From contig VZTG01008541.1 of assembly GCA_013397845.1 (NCBI GenBank), positions 375,481 through 439,480 on the forward strand: a stretch of DNA of 64,000 nt, given 5' to 3'. Every line of letters begins with the position of its first letter. Position 1 is the first letter of the stretch. Below, one piece after another: positions 63,516-64,000 of this stretch. A program made the position numbers and the translations under genes. The notes under the pieces were generated by a model. It worked only from the letters and a program-made list of their open reading frames with translations. It was not told where the DNA came from and searched no databases. The DNA is from Melanocharis versteri. Taxonomy: Eukaryota; Chordata; Aves; Passeriformes; Melanocharitidae.

Positions 63516-64000
63516 GGCGTCTCAAATCCACATTGCACATGTGCAGGCAACTCACTGCTGGTCATTAAGGAAATGGGCCCATGCTGTGCCTGCCCTCCTG
63601 ATATGCCCAAAGAACTTGGCAGGCTCAGAAATCAGGGTAACACAGTAAATAGAAACACTCATCTCAGAAAATCATGTTACTGCATTCAGCCCACCCAAGC
63701 AGTGAGGCCTCGCAGGGCTGGGCATGCAGGCACCTCTCCAGAGCCTGCCAAGGGAATACAGGTACTGCCAGACAAGGAGGGCAGGGCACCTCTGTACATC
63801 ACTCCCCTCCACCTCCTCCTGCCCCACCAGGCAGAGACAGAAACACACCAGCAGGAGCACGACACTGCTGCGTTATCCCCCAAACAGACGCCAAAGCCTA
63901 CGAAATAAAAGCTGAGTCAAGGGCCAGAAAAGCAGCTGAGGCACCCAGAGACCCCAAGCCCAGCTCTGCCCACCACTGCTGGAGCTGCCTCTGCAGCACC

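Larger units (their letters stand above)
61773..64000 (-). other. NLGN3: NLGN3 5' region: intron and probable untranslated exon area
   Basis: An untranslated exon must lie upstream of the acceptor at 61773-61774. A strong donor GA|GTGAGTAT at 63146-63148 on the minus strand is the best candidate for its end. An alternative, CA|GTGAGTTG, is near 63551. No protein-coding gene is recognised here. MED12, expected next by synteny, is not within the window. Confidence 0.4.

Overview
The window is vertebrate nuclear DNA, almost certainly from a bird. It has split genes with GT-AG introns, compact GC-rich gene spacing and several CR1 LINE fragments (one still carries recognisable reverse-transcriptase coding sequence), and its gene order matches human Xq13.1 (NLGN3-GJB1-ZMYM3). 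From general knowledge that block lies on chicken chromosome 4p, called 4A in songbirds. No prokaryotic feature, operon, CRISPR array or intact mobile system is present.

Layout. 1-9148 holds a GC-rich minisatellite, a CR1 remnant and AT-rich DNA upstream of, or in the 5' UTR introns of, ZMYM3. 9163-31162 (+) is the whole ZMYM3 coding region: 24 coding exons whose lengths sum to 4305 nt (1434 aa plus stop), every junction phase-consistent, followed by a 1.15 kb 3' UTR. Its introns carry two opposed CR1 copies, a 5S-rRNA-derived SINE, a minisatellite and a duplicated AT-rich segment. About 0.3 kb further on, in tail-to-tail orientation, is a 292-aa alpha-type connexin most like GJA3 (32881-33759, -). 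In tandem behind it is GJB1/connexin 32 (34696-35535, -) with a 5' UTR exon and TATA/SOX-type promoter near 36.35 kb and a CpG-rich block with an assembly gap near 38 kb. 42562-61769 (-) is NLGN3: six coding exons summing to 2502 nt (833 aa), including the alternative 60-nt splice-site-A1 cassette. A CpG-rich block at 62.57-63.13 kb probably holds its promoter.

The genes do not form a pathway. ZMYM3 is a nuclear MYM zinc-finger protein of LSD1/CoREST-type chromatin complexes, the two connexins are gap-junction subunits, and neuroligin-3 is a postsynaptic adhesion protein. Their grouping is conserved synteny. The most interesting items are the alpha connexin wedged between ZMYM3 and GJB1, the regulatory surroundings of the NLGN3 A1 exon (long U-rich tract upstream, RBFOX-type motif downstream), a candidate 17-nt stop-containing microexon in the same intron, and the 5S-derived SINE in ZMYM3. 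I found nothing that supports a wholly new biological system.
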